The notes: generated from the sequence alone by a model not told the origin. DNA of 64,000 nucleotides from Streptomyces lucensis JCM 4490 (GCF_014650035.1 NZ_BMUE01000006.1:310001-374000); one strand, 5' to 3'. Positions 35,134 through 44,353 are shown, counted from the first letter of the stretch. Numbers and translations are program-made.

Positions 35134-36531
35134 GTGACGACGATGACGGAAGCGTCCGTGCGCGAGTTCAAGATGCCGGACGTCGGCGAGGGTCTCACCG
35201 AGGCCGAGATCCTCAAGTGGTACGTCCAGCCGGGCGACACGGTCACCGACGGCCAGGTGGTGTGCGAGGTCGAGACCGCCAAGGCGGCCGTCGAACTGCC
35301 CATCCCCTACGACGGCGTGGTCCGGGAACTGCGCTTCCCCGAGGGCACCACGGTGGACGTGGGCACGGCCATCATCACGGTGGACGTGGCGGGCGGCGCC
35401 CCGGCCGGGGCGCCCGCCGAGCAGCCGAAGGCGGAGCCGGTGGCTCCCGCCGAGCCCGCCGAGGAGCCGAAGCAGCAGGGCCGCCAGCCGGTCCTCGTCG
35501 GCTACGGCGTGGCCACCTCCTCCACCAAGCGCCGCCCCCGCAAGGGCCCCGAGGTCACCGTGCCGGCTCCGGCCCAGGCCGTCCAGGGGGAGCTGAACGG
35601 CCACGCCCCGGCCGCGGAGAAGCCCCGCCCGCTGGCCAAGCCGCCGGTGCGCAAGCTGGCCAAGGACCTCGGCGTGGACCTGGCCACGGTCAGCCCGTCC
35701 GGCCCGGACGGCATCATCACGCGCGAGGACGTCCACGCGGCGGCCGCCCCCGCGGCCGCCCCCGAGCCGGCCGCCGAGACCCCGTCCGCCGCCCGCCCGG
35801 CCCCCGCCCCGGCCGTCACCTACGACGGTGCGCGGGAGACGCGCGTCCCGGTCAAGGGCGTGCGCAAGGCGACGGCCGCGGCGATGGTCGGCTCGGCGTT
35901 CACGGCCCCGCACGTCACGGAGTTCGTGACGGTGGACGTGACCCGCACGATGAAGCTGGTCGAGGAGCTGAAGCAGGACAAGGAGATGCAGGGCAGGCGG
36001 GTCAACCCGCTCCTGCTCATCGCCAAGGCCCTGCTGGTCGCGATCAAGCGCAACCCGGAGGTCAACGCCTCCTGGGACGAGGCGGCGCAGGAGATCGTCC
36101 TCAAGCACTACGTCAACCTGGGCATCGCGGCGGCGACCCCCCGCGGCCTGATCGTGCCGAACATCAAGGACGCGCACGACAAGACGCTCCCCCAGCTCGC
36201 GGAGGCGCTGGGCGACCTGGTGTCGACGGCGCGGGAGGGCAGGACGTCCCCGTCCGCCATGCAGGGCGGCACGGTGACGATCACCAACGTCGGCGTCTTC
36301 GGCGTCGACACCGGCACGCCCATCCTCAACCCGGGCGAGTCCGCGATCCTGGCGGTCGGTGCGATCAAGCTCCAGCCGTGGGTGCACAAGGGCAAGGTGA
36401 AGCCGCGTCAGGTGACCACGCTGGCCCTCTCCTTCGACCACCGCCTGGTCGACGGCGAGCTGGGCTCGAAGGTCCTGGCGGACGTGGCGGCGATCCTGGA
36501 GGAGCCGAAGCGCCTGATCACGTGGGCGTGA
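35134..36531 (+). CDS. bkdC: Branched-chain 2-oxoacid dehydrogenase E2 (operon 2)
   Basis: A 465-aa acyltransferase core. The lipoyl domain has K50 in CEVETAKAAVE. An Ala/Pro/Glu-rich linker precedes a subunit-binding domain (PPVRKLAKDLGVDLATV), then a second linker and the catalytic domain ending in SFDHRLVDGELGSKVL. GTG 35134 follows GAGGAGAGG; ATG 35143 is an internal alternative. A strong hairpin follows the stop. Confidence 0.95.
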   Translation: MTTMTEASVREFKMPDVGEGLTEAEILKWYVQPGDTVTDGQVVCEVETAKAAVELPIPYDGVVRELRFPEGTTVDVGTAIITVDVAGGAPAGAPAEQPKAEPVAPAEPAEEPKQQGRQPVLVGYGVATSSTKRRPRKGPEVTVPAPAQAVQGELNGHAPAAEKPRPLAKPPVRKLAKDLGVDLATVSPSGPDGIITREDVHAAAAPAAAPEPAAETPSAARPAPAPAVTYDGARETRVPVKGVRKATAAAMVGSAFTAPHVTEFVTVDVTRTMKLVEELKQDKEMQGRRVNPLLLIAKALLVAIKRNPEVNASWDEAAQEIVLKHYVNLGIAAATPRGLIVPNIKDAHDKTLPQLAEALGDLVSTAREGRTSPSAMQGGTVTITNVGVFGVDTGTPILNPGESAILAVGAIKLQPWVHKGKVKPRQVTTLALSFDHRLVDGELGSKVLADVAAILEEPKRLITWA

Positions 36532-36560
36532 CGCCTCCGGCCGGATGACGCCGGAACCCG

Positions 36561-36591
36561 AAGGGCCCGCCGCTTCACGCGGCGGGCCCTT
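36561..36591. terminator. Terminator, bkd operon 2 / dacA
   Basis: AAGGGCCCGCCGC (36561-36573) pairs perfectly with GCGGCGGGCCCTT (36579-36591), 13-bp stem and 5-nt loop. Suitable for both converging transcripts. Confidence 0.88.
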
Positions 36592-36606
36592 GCGGCTCTC
36601 GTGGCG

Positions 36607-37509
36607 TCAGCCGAGCTTGGCGAAGCCGTAGGTGAGGAGCTTCTTCGCGTCCGCCTCGCGCTGCGCGATGGAGGAGGAGGCGAGGACGGTGCCGATGACC
36701 GTCTTGCCGTTGCGGGTCGCGGCGAAGACCAGGCAGTACTTGGCCTCCGGACCGGAGCCCGTCTTCACGCCGATGGTGCCGCTGTAGCTGCTGAGCAGAC
36801 CGTTGGTGTTGTCCCACGTCTTCATCGTGCGGGTGCTGCCGGTCTTGGTGATCGTCTTGGCGGTGTAGTGCTTCGTCTTGACGATCGTGCGGAACGTGGA
36901 GCTCTTCATCGCGCTGCTGGCGATCTTCGTCAGGTCGCGCGGCGTCGAGTAGTTGGAGCCGTTGCCGATGCCGTCGAAGGAGTCGAAGTGCGTGTCCTCC
37001 AGGCCCAGGTTCTTGGCGGCGGTGTTCATCTTGCCGATGAAGGACTTCACGCGCGCGGACATGGTGGAGCCGGTGCCGTACTTGTCGGCCAGCGCGTAGG
37101 CGGCGTCGCAGCCGGAGGGGAGCATCAGGCCGTACAGCAGCTGGCGGACGGTGACCTTGTCGCCGACGATCAGGTGCGCCTGGGAGGCGTTGTTCCTGAC
37201 GACGTAGTCGCTGTACTCCTTCTTGATCGTGACCTTAGAGTCGAGGTTCAGGTTCGACTGCGCGAGCACGACCTTGGCCGTCATGATCTTGGTGGTGGAG
37301 CCGGTGGACCGCCGCGTGGCCCCGGCCTTGGTGTACAGCGTCGAGCCGTTGGCGTTGTTCATCACGTAGCCGCCCTTGGCCACGATGGAGGGCGTCGTGA
37401 CGGCCTGCGCGGGCGCCGCGGTGAGGGCACCGGTGGCGAGCAGCGCGCCGGAGGTGACGGCGACGGCGGCAGCTCTGCGGATGCGGGTGCCCTTAATGCC
37501 GGTAATCAA
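36607..37509 (-). CDS. dacA: D-alanyl-D-alanine carboxypeptidase (S11)
   Basis: A 300-aa secreted penicillin-binding protein trimming the terminal D-Ala of peptidoglycan pentapeptides. The signal peptide runs to about residue 36 (GALTAAPAQA). The three active-site motifs are SxxK as STTK 71-74, SxN-type SGC 132-134 and KTG 249-251. TTG 37509 is the chosen start because it gives a standard signal peptide with GGGG upstream. The frame is open further upstream, so the start is moderately certain. No C-terminal membrane anchor is visible. Confidence 0.88.
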   Translation of the reverse strand: MITGIKGTRIRRAAAVAVTSGALLATGALTAAPAQAVTTPSIVAKGGYVMNNANGSTLYTKAGATRRSTGSTTKIMTAKVVLAQSNLNLDSKVTIKKEYSDYVVRNNASQAHLIVGDKVTVRQLLYGLMLPSGCDAAYALADKYGTGSTMSARVKSFIGKMNTAAKNLGLEDTHFDSFDGIGNGSNYSTPRDLTKIASSAMKSSTFRTIVKTKHYTAKTITKTGSTRTMKTWDNTNGLLSSYSGTIGVKTGSGPEAKYCLVFAATRNGKTVIGTVLASSSIAQREADAKKLLTYGFAKLG

Positions 37510-37685
37510 AGTGAGATACCCCGATTGTCTTGAATGCCCCTGGTGTGCGGCCGAGTTGAGGGTGAAAGCAAATGGGGCCGCACGTGTGTGACACGTAAGT
37601 AGCACAGAAGGTTGTGCGGTTGCCGTGCGGGGTTCTCGCCGGGTCCGCATCGTGGACGTGGTTCCGCATGCGTGCGTGTTGTATC

Positions 37686-37691
37686 TATCCT
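37686..37691 (+). promoter_or_regulatory. -10 element TATCCT for leaderless start at 37698
   Basis: TATCCT ends 6 nt before ATG 37698. The surrounding TTGTATCTATCC could also form part of an autoregulatory GntR site. Confidence 0.5.
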
Positions 37692-37697
37692 GTCGGC

Positions 37698-38372
37698 ATG
37701 AGTACGGCCGTACAGCAGACCACCCACCAGCCCCTCAAGCGGCCCCCGGCCGCGGACCGTGTCTACGCCCACGTCAAGCAGGGCGTCCTCGACCGCCGCT
37801 ACGAGGGCGGGGCGCTGCTCACCGAGGGTGAGCTGGCCGAGGCCGTCGGTGTCTCGCGCACCCCCGTGCGGGAGGCGCTGCTGCGGCTGGAGGCCGAGGG
37901 GCTGATCCGGCTCTATCCGAAGAAGGGCGCCCTGGTGCTGCCCGTCTCCGCCCAGGAGATCGCCGACGTGGTGGAGACCCGGCTGCTGGTCGAGGAGCAC
38001 GCCGCCCGCAAGGCCGTGCCCGCCCCGCCGGCCCTGCTGGAACGGCTCACGGAACTGCTGGAGCGGCAGAAGGCCCAGGCCGCCGCCGGCGACCTGGCCG
38101 CGGCCGCGGTCACCGACCGCTGCTTCCACGCCGAGATCGTGCGCAGCGGCGGCAACGAGATCCTCTCCCGGCTGTACGACCAGCTGCGCGACCGCCAGCT
38201 GCGCATGGGCGTCGCCGTCATGCACTCGCACCCCGACCGGATCGCCAAGACGCTCGCCGAGCACGAGGAGATCCTCCAGGCGCTGCGGGCCGGGGACGCC
38301 GAGGCCGCCGTCGGGGTCGTGCACCGGCACGTGAGCTGGTTCTCGCACCTCGCGCGGGGTGAGGTCAGGTGA
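37698..38372 (+). CDS. GntR-family regulator (FadR/FCD type)
   Basis: A 224-aa regulator. The winged helix is ADRVYAHVKQGVLDRRYEGG with LTEGELAEAVGVSRTPVREA and LRLEAEGLIRLYPKKGALVL. A helical FCD ligand domain follows (VVETRLLVEEHAARKAV, FHAEIVRSGGNEILSRLYDQL) with histidines that bind metal or a carboxylate ligand. It overlaps the MFS gene by 4 bp, so it probably controls this transporter in response to its substrate. Confidence 0.93.
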   Translation: MSTAVQQTTHQPLKRPPAADRVYAHVKQGVLDRRYEGGALLTEGELAEAVGVSRTPVREALLRLEAEGLIRLYPKKGALVLPVSAQEIADVVETRLLVEEHAARKAVPAPPALLERLTELLERQKAQAAAGDLAAAAVTDRCFHAEIVRSGGNEILSRLYDQLRDRQLRMGVAVMHSHPDRIAKTLAEHEEILQALRAGDAEAAVGVVHRHVSWFSHLARGEVR

Positions 38373-39667
38373 ACGACGCCACCCTGCCGGGTGACCCCCC
38401 GGGCGGACGCCGAGCGGTCGCCGTCTGGTCCATAGGCGTTGCCGTCTACTTCGTCGCCGTCATCTTCCGCACCTCGCTGGGCGTGGCGGGGCTCGACGCG
38501 GCCGACCGCTTCCACGTCAACGCCTCCGCGCTGTCCACCTTCTCGATCCTCCAGCTGCTGGTCTACGCGGGCATGCAGATACCCGTCGGCCTGCTGGTCG
38601 ACCGGCTCGGCACCAAGAAGGTGCTGAGCATCGGCGCCGTGCTGTTCACCGCCGGGCAGCTCGGCTTCGCCTTCTCCCCCACGTACGGCACCGCGCTCGC
38701 CTCCCGCGCCCTGCTGGGCTGCGGTGACGCGATGACCTTCATCAGCGTGCTGCGCCTCGGCACCCGCTGGTTCCCCGCGCGGCGCGGTCCCCTGGTCGCG
38801 CAGCTCGCGGGCCTGGTCGGCATGGCCGGCAACCTGGTCTCCACCCTGGTCATCGCCCGGCTGCTGCACGGGATCGGCTGGACCCAGGCCTTCGCGGGCA
38901 GCGCGCTCGCCGGCGTCGTCGTCCTGGCCCTTACCCTGCTCTTCCTCAAGGACCACCCCGAGGGCTACCAGCCCGAGCCGTCCCCGCACCAGGGCGCGGC
39001 CTACGTCCGCCGGCAGATCACCGCCGCCTGGCGGGAGCCGGGCACCCGCCTCGGTCTGTGGGTGCACTTCACCACCCAGTTCCCGGCGATGGTGTTCCTG
39101 CTGCTGTGGGGCCTGCCGTTCCTCGTCCAGGCGCAGGGGCTCAGCCCGGCCACGGCCGGTGAGCTGCTCACCCTGGTCGTGCTGTCCAACATGGTGATCG
39201 GCCTCGTCTACGGCCAGATCGTCGCCCGGCACCATGCGGCACGGCTGCCGCTGGCGCTCGGCACGGTGGCGGCCACCGCGCTGATGTGGGCCGCGACGCT
39301 GGCCTGCCCCGGCGCCCACGCGCCCATGTGGCTGCTGGTGGTGCTGTGCGCGGTGCTCGGCGCGTGCGGCCCGGCCTCGATGCTCGGCTTCGACTTCGCC
39401 CGCCCGGCCAACCCGCCCGAGCGACAGGGCACCGCCTCCGGGATCACCAACATGGGTGGTTTCATCGCCTCCATGACGACCCTGTTGGCCATCGGGGTGC
39501 TGCTGGACGCCACCGGTGACGACTACACCGTGGCCTTCTCCGTGGTCTTCGTCCTGCAGGCGCTCGGCGTCAGCCAGATCCTCCGGCTGCGCGAGCGGGC
39601 GGCCCGGCGCGAGCGGGAGCGGCTGGTGGCGAGCCGCGTGGAAACGGTGCACGTCCCGGCGGTCTGA
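38369..39667 (+). CDS. MFS transporter
   Basis: A 432-aa major facilitator protein with about 12 membrane helices. The loop between helices 2 and 3 has VGLLVDRLGTKKVL, and AGLVGMAGNLVSTLVIARLL forms helices 5-6. A basic tail ends the protein (RERAARRERERLV). The family relates to nitrate/sugar-acid type MFS permeases, but the substrate cannot be named. GTG overlaps the GntR gene. Confidence 0.9.
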   Translation: MNDATLPGDPPGGRRAVAVWSIGVAVYFVAVIFRTSLGVAGLDAADRFHVNASALSTFSILQLLVYAGMQIPVGLLVDRLGTKKVLSIGAVLFTAGQLGFAFSPTYGTALASRALLGCGDAMTFISVLRLGTRWFPARRGPLVAQLAGLVGMAGNLVSTLVIARLLHGIGWTQAFAGSALAGVVVLALTLLFLKDHPEGYQPEPSPHQGAAYVRRQITAAWREPGTRLGLWVHFTTQFPAMVFLLLWGLPFLVQAQGLSPATAGELLTLVVLSNMVIGLVYGQIVARHHAARLPLALGTVAATALMWAATLACPGAHAPMWLLVVLCAVLGACGPASMLGFDFARPANPPERQGTASGITNMGGFIASMTTLLAIGVLLDATGDDYTVAFSVVFVLQALGVSQILRLRERAARRERERLVASRVETVHVPAV

Positions 39668-39684
39668 GCCCCCTCCGCCACCCC

Positions 39685-39788
39685 GGCCGCCCTGGCATCC
39701 GGCCGCCCTGGCATCCGGCCGTCCTGGCGTCCGGGCATTCGGCCGCCTTGGCATTCGGCCGTCCCGGCAACAGGCCGCCCCGGCACCC
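39685..39788. repeat. 16-bp tandem repeats downstream of MFS gene
   Basis: Units of GGCCGCCCTGGCATCC type start at 39685, 39701, 39717, 39741, 39757 and 39773, with an 8-bp partial unit at 39733-39740. The early copies are identical and later ones diverge. Confidence 0.85.
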
Positions 39789-39821
39789 GGCAGTCCGGGT
39801 CGCGCGGCGGCCGCCGGCGGG

Positions 39822-39926
39822 CCCCACGGCGTCGCAGTGCCGTCGGGGTGGCGGGACGCGCAGGCGCCGGCGCGCCCCACGGCGTCACGTGTCGTCGGCG
39901 TGATGGGACGCGCAGGCGCCGGCGCG
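39822..39926. repeat. Direct duplication of about 52 bp
   Basis: Copy 1 (39822-39874) and copy 2 (39875-39926) both begin CCCCACGGCGTC and both end GGGACGCGCAGGCGCCGGCG. Copy 2 ends 1 bp before the stop codon of the leftward methyltransferase gene. Confidence 0.85.
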
Positions 39927-39927
39927 G

Positions 39928-40680
39928 TCAGCCCGTCACCGGGACGAGGGTGAGGTAGGCGAGCCCCAGTACGCCCCGGTAGCTCATCCACTGGCCCCGG
40001 TGCCGGTCCAGGCGCTCCCGGGTCTCGGCGGCCAGCGGATGCCCCGGGTTCCCGGCGAGCCAGACCTCCGCGTCCGCCTGGTACGCCGACTCGAACTCCT
40101 CCCACTCCTCCGGGCTCGCCGTCTCCGTCCACTCCGGCCGGAAGCCGGCCTCGACGGCCAGGTCGAGCAGGGCCGCGAGGCTGTCGTGATCGTCCGCGCC
40201 CGCACCCGGCCACATGCCGGACAGCTCGGCCTCGGTGGGCGGGCGCTCCCAGAACCCCTCACCGAGCAGTACCCGCCCGCCCTCGCTCACCATCCGCCGC
40301 AGCTCGCGCAAGGCCTCGGCGGTGGGCCGCTCGGCCGTGCTCAGCGCCTGGCTCGCGCCGAGACACAGCACCACGTCGGCGGGGCCGCGGCGGGTCGCCA
40401 GGGCGGGCTCCTCGACGAACTCCACCCGGTCCGCGAGCCCGCGCGCCTCGGCGCCGCGCCGTGCCCTGGCCAGGTCTTCGCCGTTGACGTCTATGCCGGT
40501 GCCCTTGGCGTCCGGTGCGGCGTCCAGGATCCGGAGCAGCAGCTCGCCCCAGCCGCAGCCGATGTCCAGCACGGTGCGGGGACGGGTCACGGCGAGCCGC
40601 TGGACCATCCTGGCGGCGCGGGGCTCGGAGAGGGGGCCGTGGAAGGTGAGACGGCTGAGGCGTGGCGGGGTGTCGGTCAT
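39928..40680 (-). CDS. SAM-dependent class I methyltransferase
   Basis: A 250-aa small-molecule methyltransferase. Motif I is VLDIGCGWGELLLRIL (residues ~37-52), followed by GTGIDVNGEDLARARRGA (motif post I), ADVVLCLGASQAL and GGRVLLGEGFWERPP. Family members resemble ubiquinone/menaquinone-type enzymes with an unknown acceptor. ATG 40680 sits 6 nt after TAGCGT on the minus strand, so it is leaderless and monocistronic. Confidence 0.88.
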   Translation of the reverse strand: MTDTPPRLSRLTFHGPLSEPRAARMVQRLAVTRPRTVLDIGCGWGELLLRILDAAPDAKGTGIDVNGEDLARARRGAEARGLADRVEFVEEPALATRRGPADVVLCLGASQALSTAERPTAEALRELRRMVSEGGRVLLGEGFWERPPTEAELSGMWPGAGADDHDSLAALLDLAVEAGFRPEWTETASPEEWEEFESAYQADAEVWLAGNPGHPLAAETRERLDRHRGQWMSYRGVLGLAYLTLVPVTG

Positions 40681-40686
40681 CCGGCG

Positions 40687-40692
40687 ACGCTA
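40687..40692 (-). promoter_or_regulatory. -10 element TAGCGT for leaderless start at 40680
   Basis: On the minus strand TAGCGT ends 6 nt before ATG 40680. Confidence 0.6.
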
Positions 40693-40815
40693 GGCGGCGC
40701 CCGCGCCCACGCACCACCCATTTCCCCCGGCCTCGCCCGCGCCCGCGACCGCGCGACCGCGGGAACGGGCACGGGCAAGCTCCCGGCCGTCCGCTCGGCC
40801 CCGCCCCTTACGGAC

Positions 40816-41640
40816 TTACGGCGTCACGCAGAAGTGGCGCAGGATCGCCGAGGCCAGGTCCTGGTCGCCCTCCGTCTTCACACGGTCCGCGACCGACTCC
40901 GGCGTGACGCGACCGCAGGCGAGACGGACGTAGGTCTCCCAGTCGAGGGTGAGGGCGGCGGCGGGACCGAGGGCCGGAGCGGTCTCCAGGGTGCCGCGGC
41001 CCTGGATGTCGACGCGGACGGTGCGCAGGAACTCGACCGGTCCGTGCACGTCGAACACGACCGCCGAACTGCGCGGCGCCCCGGCGTTCTTGGCGACGAC
41101 ACGGGGCAGCGCCTCCAGCAGCACGTCCCGCACGACGTAGGCGCCCGGCGAGTCGAGGTTGCCGGGGCGGCCGAGGGCCGTACGCAGGTCCTGTTCGTGC
41201 ACCCACACGTCGAACGCCCGCATGCGGTAGGCCTTTTCCAGGGTGATCTCCGTGCCCAGCGGGCCGCGCATCGTGGCGCCGGGGTCGCGGGACTCGTTGC
41301 GCAGCTGGCGGTTGCGGCGGATGACCGTGTACTCCAGCTCGGCCGTCATCTCCGGCGCCGTGTGGTGGCGGCGGACGTCGACCTGCATCTCCATGTAGCG
41401 CTGGTGCTCGGTGGTGACGTGGAAGAGGTCACGGGGCAGCGCGTGGATCGGGCGCGGGTCGCCGAGCATCTCGCAGTCCATGCCGATCACGTGGGACACG
41501 ATGTCCCGGACGGACCAGCCGGGACACGGGGTCCGCCGGTTCCACTCACCGTCGACGAGCGACTGCACCATCTCGGATATCGCGTCGACGGAGTGCGTCC
41601 AGGCGTCGGCGTAGGGCTGGAGAGTGGGATGCAGACTCAC
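40816..41640 (-). CDS. Maleylpyruvate isomerase family mycothiol-dependent enzyme
   Basis: A 274-aa protein of the DinB-like mycothiol maleylpyruvate isomerase family. The N-terminal metal-binding helical bundle is recognisable in GWSVRDIVSHVIGMDCEML and MRAFDVWVHEQDLRTALG, whose histidines would bind zinc. A C-terminal SCP2-like domain follows (VRVDIQGRGTLET, LTLDWETYVRLACGRVTPE). Mycothiol replaces glutathione in actinomycetes. The physiological substrate is unknown. GTG 41640 has GAGGGG upstream; ATG 41670 is an alternative. Confidence 0.85.
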   Translation of the reverse strand: MSLHPTLQPYADAWTHSVDAISEMVQSLVDGEWNRRTPCPGWSVRDIVSHVIGMDCEMLGDPRPIHALPRDLFHVTTEHQRYMEMQVDVRRHHTAPEMTAELEYTVIRRNRQLRNESRDPGATMRGPLGTEITLEKAYRMRAFDVWVHEQDLRTALGRPGNLDSPGAYVVRDVLLEALPRVVAKNAGAPRSSAVVFDVHGPVEFLRTVRVDIQGRGTLETAPALGPAAALTLDWETYVRLACGRVTPESVADRVKTEGDQDLASAILRHFCVTP

Positions 41641-41822
41641 GGAAACGGGACCCCTCGGCGGTCGGTACACGGGCAGGTTGTGGCGGCGTTGCCAGCGGGC
41701 GGTGGCTGCACTCGGCGGGTGTCTTGAAACGCTAAGTTACGCTGCTGTGAGGCACCCCGGCAGTGCTTTCGTGTGACGATCGTAGGCCTGTTGGACGACT
41801 CGATGGCCAGGACGGTGGTAGT

Positions 41823-42623
41823 GTGCGCGCCTCGTTGATCCAGATCGCCGTGACGGAGGGCGAGTCCGTCGAGTCCCGACGGCAGCGCGCGGCCGCGCTG
41901 GTGCGGGAACAGGCCGGCGCCGACCTCGTGGTGCTGCCCGAACTGTGGACCACCGGGGCCTTCGCCTACGAGGAGTTCGGACGCCAGGCCGAGCCGCTCG
42001 AGGGACCGACGTACGGGGCGATGGCCAAGGCGGCGAGCGACGCGGGCGTGTGGCTGCACGCCGGCTCCATCCCCGAACGCGACCCCGACGGTCCCCTCTA
42101 CAACACCTCTCTCGTCTTCTCCCCTTCCGGTGAGCCGGCCGCTGCCTACCGCAAGATCCACCGCTTCGGCTTCGACAAGGGCGAGGCCGTGCTGATGGGC
42201 GCGGGCCGGGACCTGGTGACGGTCCGGCTGCCCGGGACCACGATCGGCGTGGCCACCTGCTACGACCTCCGGTTCCCCGAACTGTTCCGCGGACTGGTCG
42301 ACGCCGGCGCCGAGACGCTGGTGATCCCGGCGGGCTGGCCCGAGCGGCGACGCGCGCACTGGACGCTGCTGGCCAAGGCGCGGGCGGTGGAGAACCAGGC
42401 GTTCGTGCTCGCCTGTGGAACGGCCGGAACGCACGCGGGGGTTCCCCAGGCGGGTCACTCGATCGTGGTCGATCCGTGGGGCGAGGTGCTCGCCGAGGCG
42501 GGGCCGGGCGAGGAGGTTCTCACGGTCGAGTTCGACCCGGCGAAGGTGGCGGCCACCCGCGAGCAGTTCCCGGCCCTGAAGGACCGCGTCCTCGGCCTGG
42601 ACCCGCCCCGCCGCCTCGGCTAG
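41823..42623 (+). CDS. Carbon-nitrogen hydrolase (nitrilase superfamily)
   Basis: A 266-aa amidohydrolase with the Glu-Lys-Cys triad: E40 in LVVLPELWTTG, K111 in YRKIHRFGFDKG and C146 in VATCYDLRFPELFRG. It resembles the omega-amidase/Nit branch, which cleaves alpha-keto acid amides or deaminated by-products; the substrate is inferred. GTG 41823 is preceded by GGACGG. Divergent from the mycothiol-type gene across a 182-bp gap, which contains TTAGCGT on the minus strand at about 41736-41730. Confidence 0.9.
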   Translation: MRASLIQIAVTEGESVESRRQRAAALVREQAGADLVVLPELWTTGAFAYEEFGRQAEPLEGPTYGAMAKAASDAGVWLHAGSIPERDPDGPLYNTSLVFSPSGEPAAAYRKIHRFGFDKGEAVLMGAGRDLVTVRLPGTTIGVATCYDLRFPELFRGLVDAGAETLVIPAGWPERRRAHWTLLAKARAVENQAFVLACGTAGTHAGVPQAGHSIVVDPWGEVLAEAGPGEEVLTVEFDPAKVAATREQFPALKDRVLGLDPPRRLG

Positions 42624-42650
42624 TAGTGCGACGTAACGAAGCACTACTAG
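42620..42650. terminator. Hairpin containing the stop codon
   Basis: CTAGTAGTGC (42620-42629) pairs perfectly with GCACTACTAG (42641-42650) around an 11-nt loop. The TAG stop of the hydrolase gene is in the left arm. The stem is only moderately GC-rich and no T-tract follows. Confidence 0.6.
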
Positions 42651-42665
42651 GCCGTCCGAAAGGCC

Positions 42666-43160
42666 TCAGTCCTCCAGCCCCTCCTTCTCCGCGAGGTGGA
42701 TCACGCACACCGCCACCGCGATCAGCAGTGCCGGGTCGGCGTCCTCCCGTACGACGTCGACGCCGTAGGTGTCCCGGACGTGCAGCCGGCGCCGGGAGAT
42801 CACCGCGAGGAGTTCGCCGTCGTACTCGACCGCGAACTCGCGGTCCAGGATCCTGCCGCTGACGTCCAGCTCCGTGCCCTCCGCGAGGGACACCCGGTAG
42901 TGGTTGCGCAGCAGGGACAGCCGTTTGCGCCTGATCCTGGCCAGGGGTTCGCCGTCCCGTTCGATCACCATGGTGTCGCGCAGGGCGAGCATCTTCTGGT
43001 GGATGTCGATCAGGACCCGCCCCTGGGCGTCCTTCAGCTCGAAGGTGTCCCGCAGCCGCATCGCCTTGCCGTCGACGAGGAACACCTTGCGGCCCTGCTC
43101 GTCCTCGATCCACCAGTCGTCACCGATGCCGAGGATCCGGTCGCGCACGAGGAATCTCAT
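42666..43160 (-). CDS. LURP-one-related (DUF567/tubby-like) protein
   Basis: A 164-aa protein of the LURP-one/scramblase-like fold. Alternating beta strands are seen: MRFLVRDRILGIGDDWWIED, then KVFLVDGKAMRLRDTFELKD, MLALRDTMVIERDGEPLARI and EFAVEYDGELLAVISRRRLH. The fold is a 12-stranded beta barrel around a helix; the bacterial function is unknown. ATG 43160 is chosen because the family starts there and GGGGAA precedes it; GTG 43181 is possible. Confidence 0.85.
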   Translation of the reverse strand: MRFLVRDRILGIGDDWWIEDEQGRKVFLVDGKAMRLRDTFELKDAQGRVLIDIHQKMLALRDTMVIERDGEPLARIRRKRLSLLRNHYRVSLAEGTELDVSGRILDREFAVEYDGELLAVISRRRLHVRDTYGVDVVREDADPALLIAVAVCVIHLAEKEGLED

Positions 43161-43419
43161 GCGGTAACGGTTCCCCGACACTCGGTGATCATCACGGGGC
43201 CGGACGGAGGCGCGGACGCGCCCGTCTCCCGCCCCCCCCTTTCCGACCGGCCACCAAAATCCACCGGGACACCAGGTGTGCGGAAGGTGAACTTCCGTCT
43301 CACGTCCGGAAGTTGCCCAACCACCGGCCCGGCTTCCGAGTCGAACGCCACGAAAGCCGAGCCGGCGTCAAGACGACGACGAACCCCTTCCGCCCACTCG
43401 TGCCTCCCGGAGGTCCGCC

Positions 43420-44262
43420 ATGTCCACTCGCTCCCGCCACCACCACCCCCTGCGCGCGTTCGCCCTGTCCGTCGGCACGGCCGCCGTCCTGGCCGCACCC
43501 CTCGCCCTGTCCGGCACCGCCTCGGCGGCCCCCTCGGCGACGGCCCCGGCGGCCACCGCGGAGGTCAACCAGTACGGCTGGCAGCTCGCCTACCGGGCCG
43601 CCCCCGGACAGACCAACAAGGCGGCGGTCACCGCCTCGCGCGCCGGAGGCGGACCGGGCATCACCTACGTGATCGACGACGTCGTCAGGATCAGCGCGGG
43701 CCGCGGCTGTTCCTACCCGGACGGCGCCGACCGCACCAAGGTCTCCTGCACGGTCGACGGCGAGGACAGCCAGGACCCGTACGCGGCCCTGACGATGGAC
43801 CTCGGCGACCGCGACGACACCGTCTCCTACGCCAACGACACCGGCCAGGTGTACTGCTTCGCCCGGATGACCCTGGGCCCCGGCGACGACAGGCTCACCG
43901 ACACCGGCCGCCTCGACGGCAGCTCCGTCTCGGGCGACGCGGGCGACGACACCCTCACCGTCGGGGAGCTGGGCCTGGCCTTCGGCGGCGACGGCGACGA
44001 CACCGTCAACGCCAACGGAGACCTGGTCATCGCCAAGGGCGGCAGGGGCGACGACGTGCTGCGCGGCGGCGCCTCGGGCCAGGACCTGTCCGGCGACGAC
44101 GGCAACGACACGGTCTACGGCGGCTCCGGCGCCGACACCCTGTACGGCGGCAGGGGCAACGACAAGCTGTACGGCAACAGCGGCAACGACCGGCTCTACG
44201 GCGGCCCGGGGCGCGACACCCTCTCCGGCGGCCCCGGCCACGACGTGGTCCACCAGAACTGA
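43420..44262 (+). CDS. Secreted calcium-binding protein with RTX-like repeats
   Basis: A 280-aa exported protein. The signal peptide (1-36) has AFALSVGTAAVLAAPLALSG and ends TASA. A beta-rich middle follows. The C-terminal half contains nonapeptide repeats of the GGxGxDxLx type, such as GGSGADTLYGGRGNDKLYG and GGPGRDTLSGGPGHDVV, which form calcium-stabilised beta rolls. No type I secretion genes are nearby and a Sec signal is present, so it does not use the classical RTX route. GGAGG precedes ATG 43420. Confidence 0.9.
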   Translation: MSTRSRHHHPLRAFALSVGTAAVLAAPLALSGTASAAPSATAPAATAEVNQYGWQLAYRAAPGQTNKAAVTASRAGGGPGITYVIDDVVRISAGRGCSYPDGADRTKVSCTVDGEDSQDPYAALTMDLGDRDDTVSYANDTGQVYCFARMTLGPGDDRLTDTGRLDGSSVSGDAGDDTLTVGELGLAFGGDGDDTVNANGDLVIAKGGRGDDVLRGGASGQDLSGDDGNDTVYGGSGADTLYGGRGNDKLYGNSGNDRLYGGPGRDTLSGGPGHDVVHQN

Positions 44263-44353
44263 CACCCCCGGCCGGCCTCCGGCGAGCCCGCCGCGGACAG
44301 GTTGTCCACAGGTGCCGATCCCGCCGTCGCCGCCGGATGGCACCCTTGGATCC

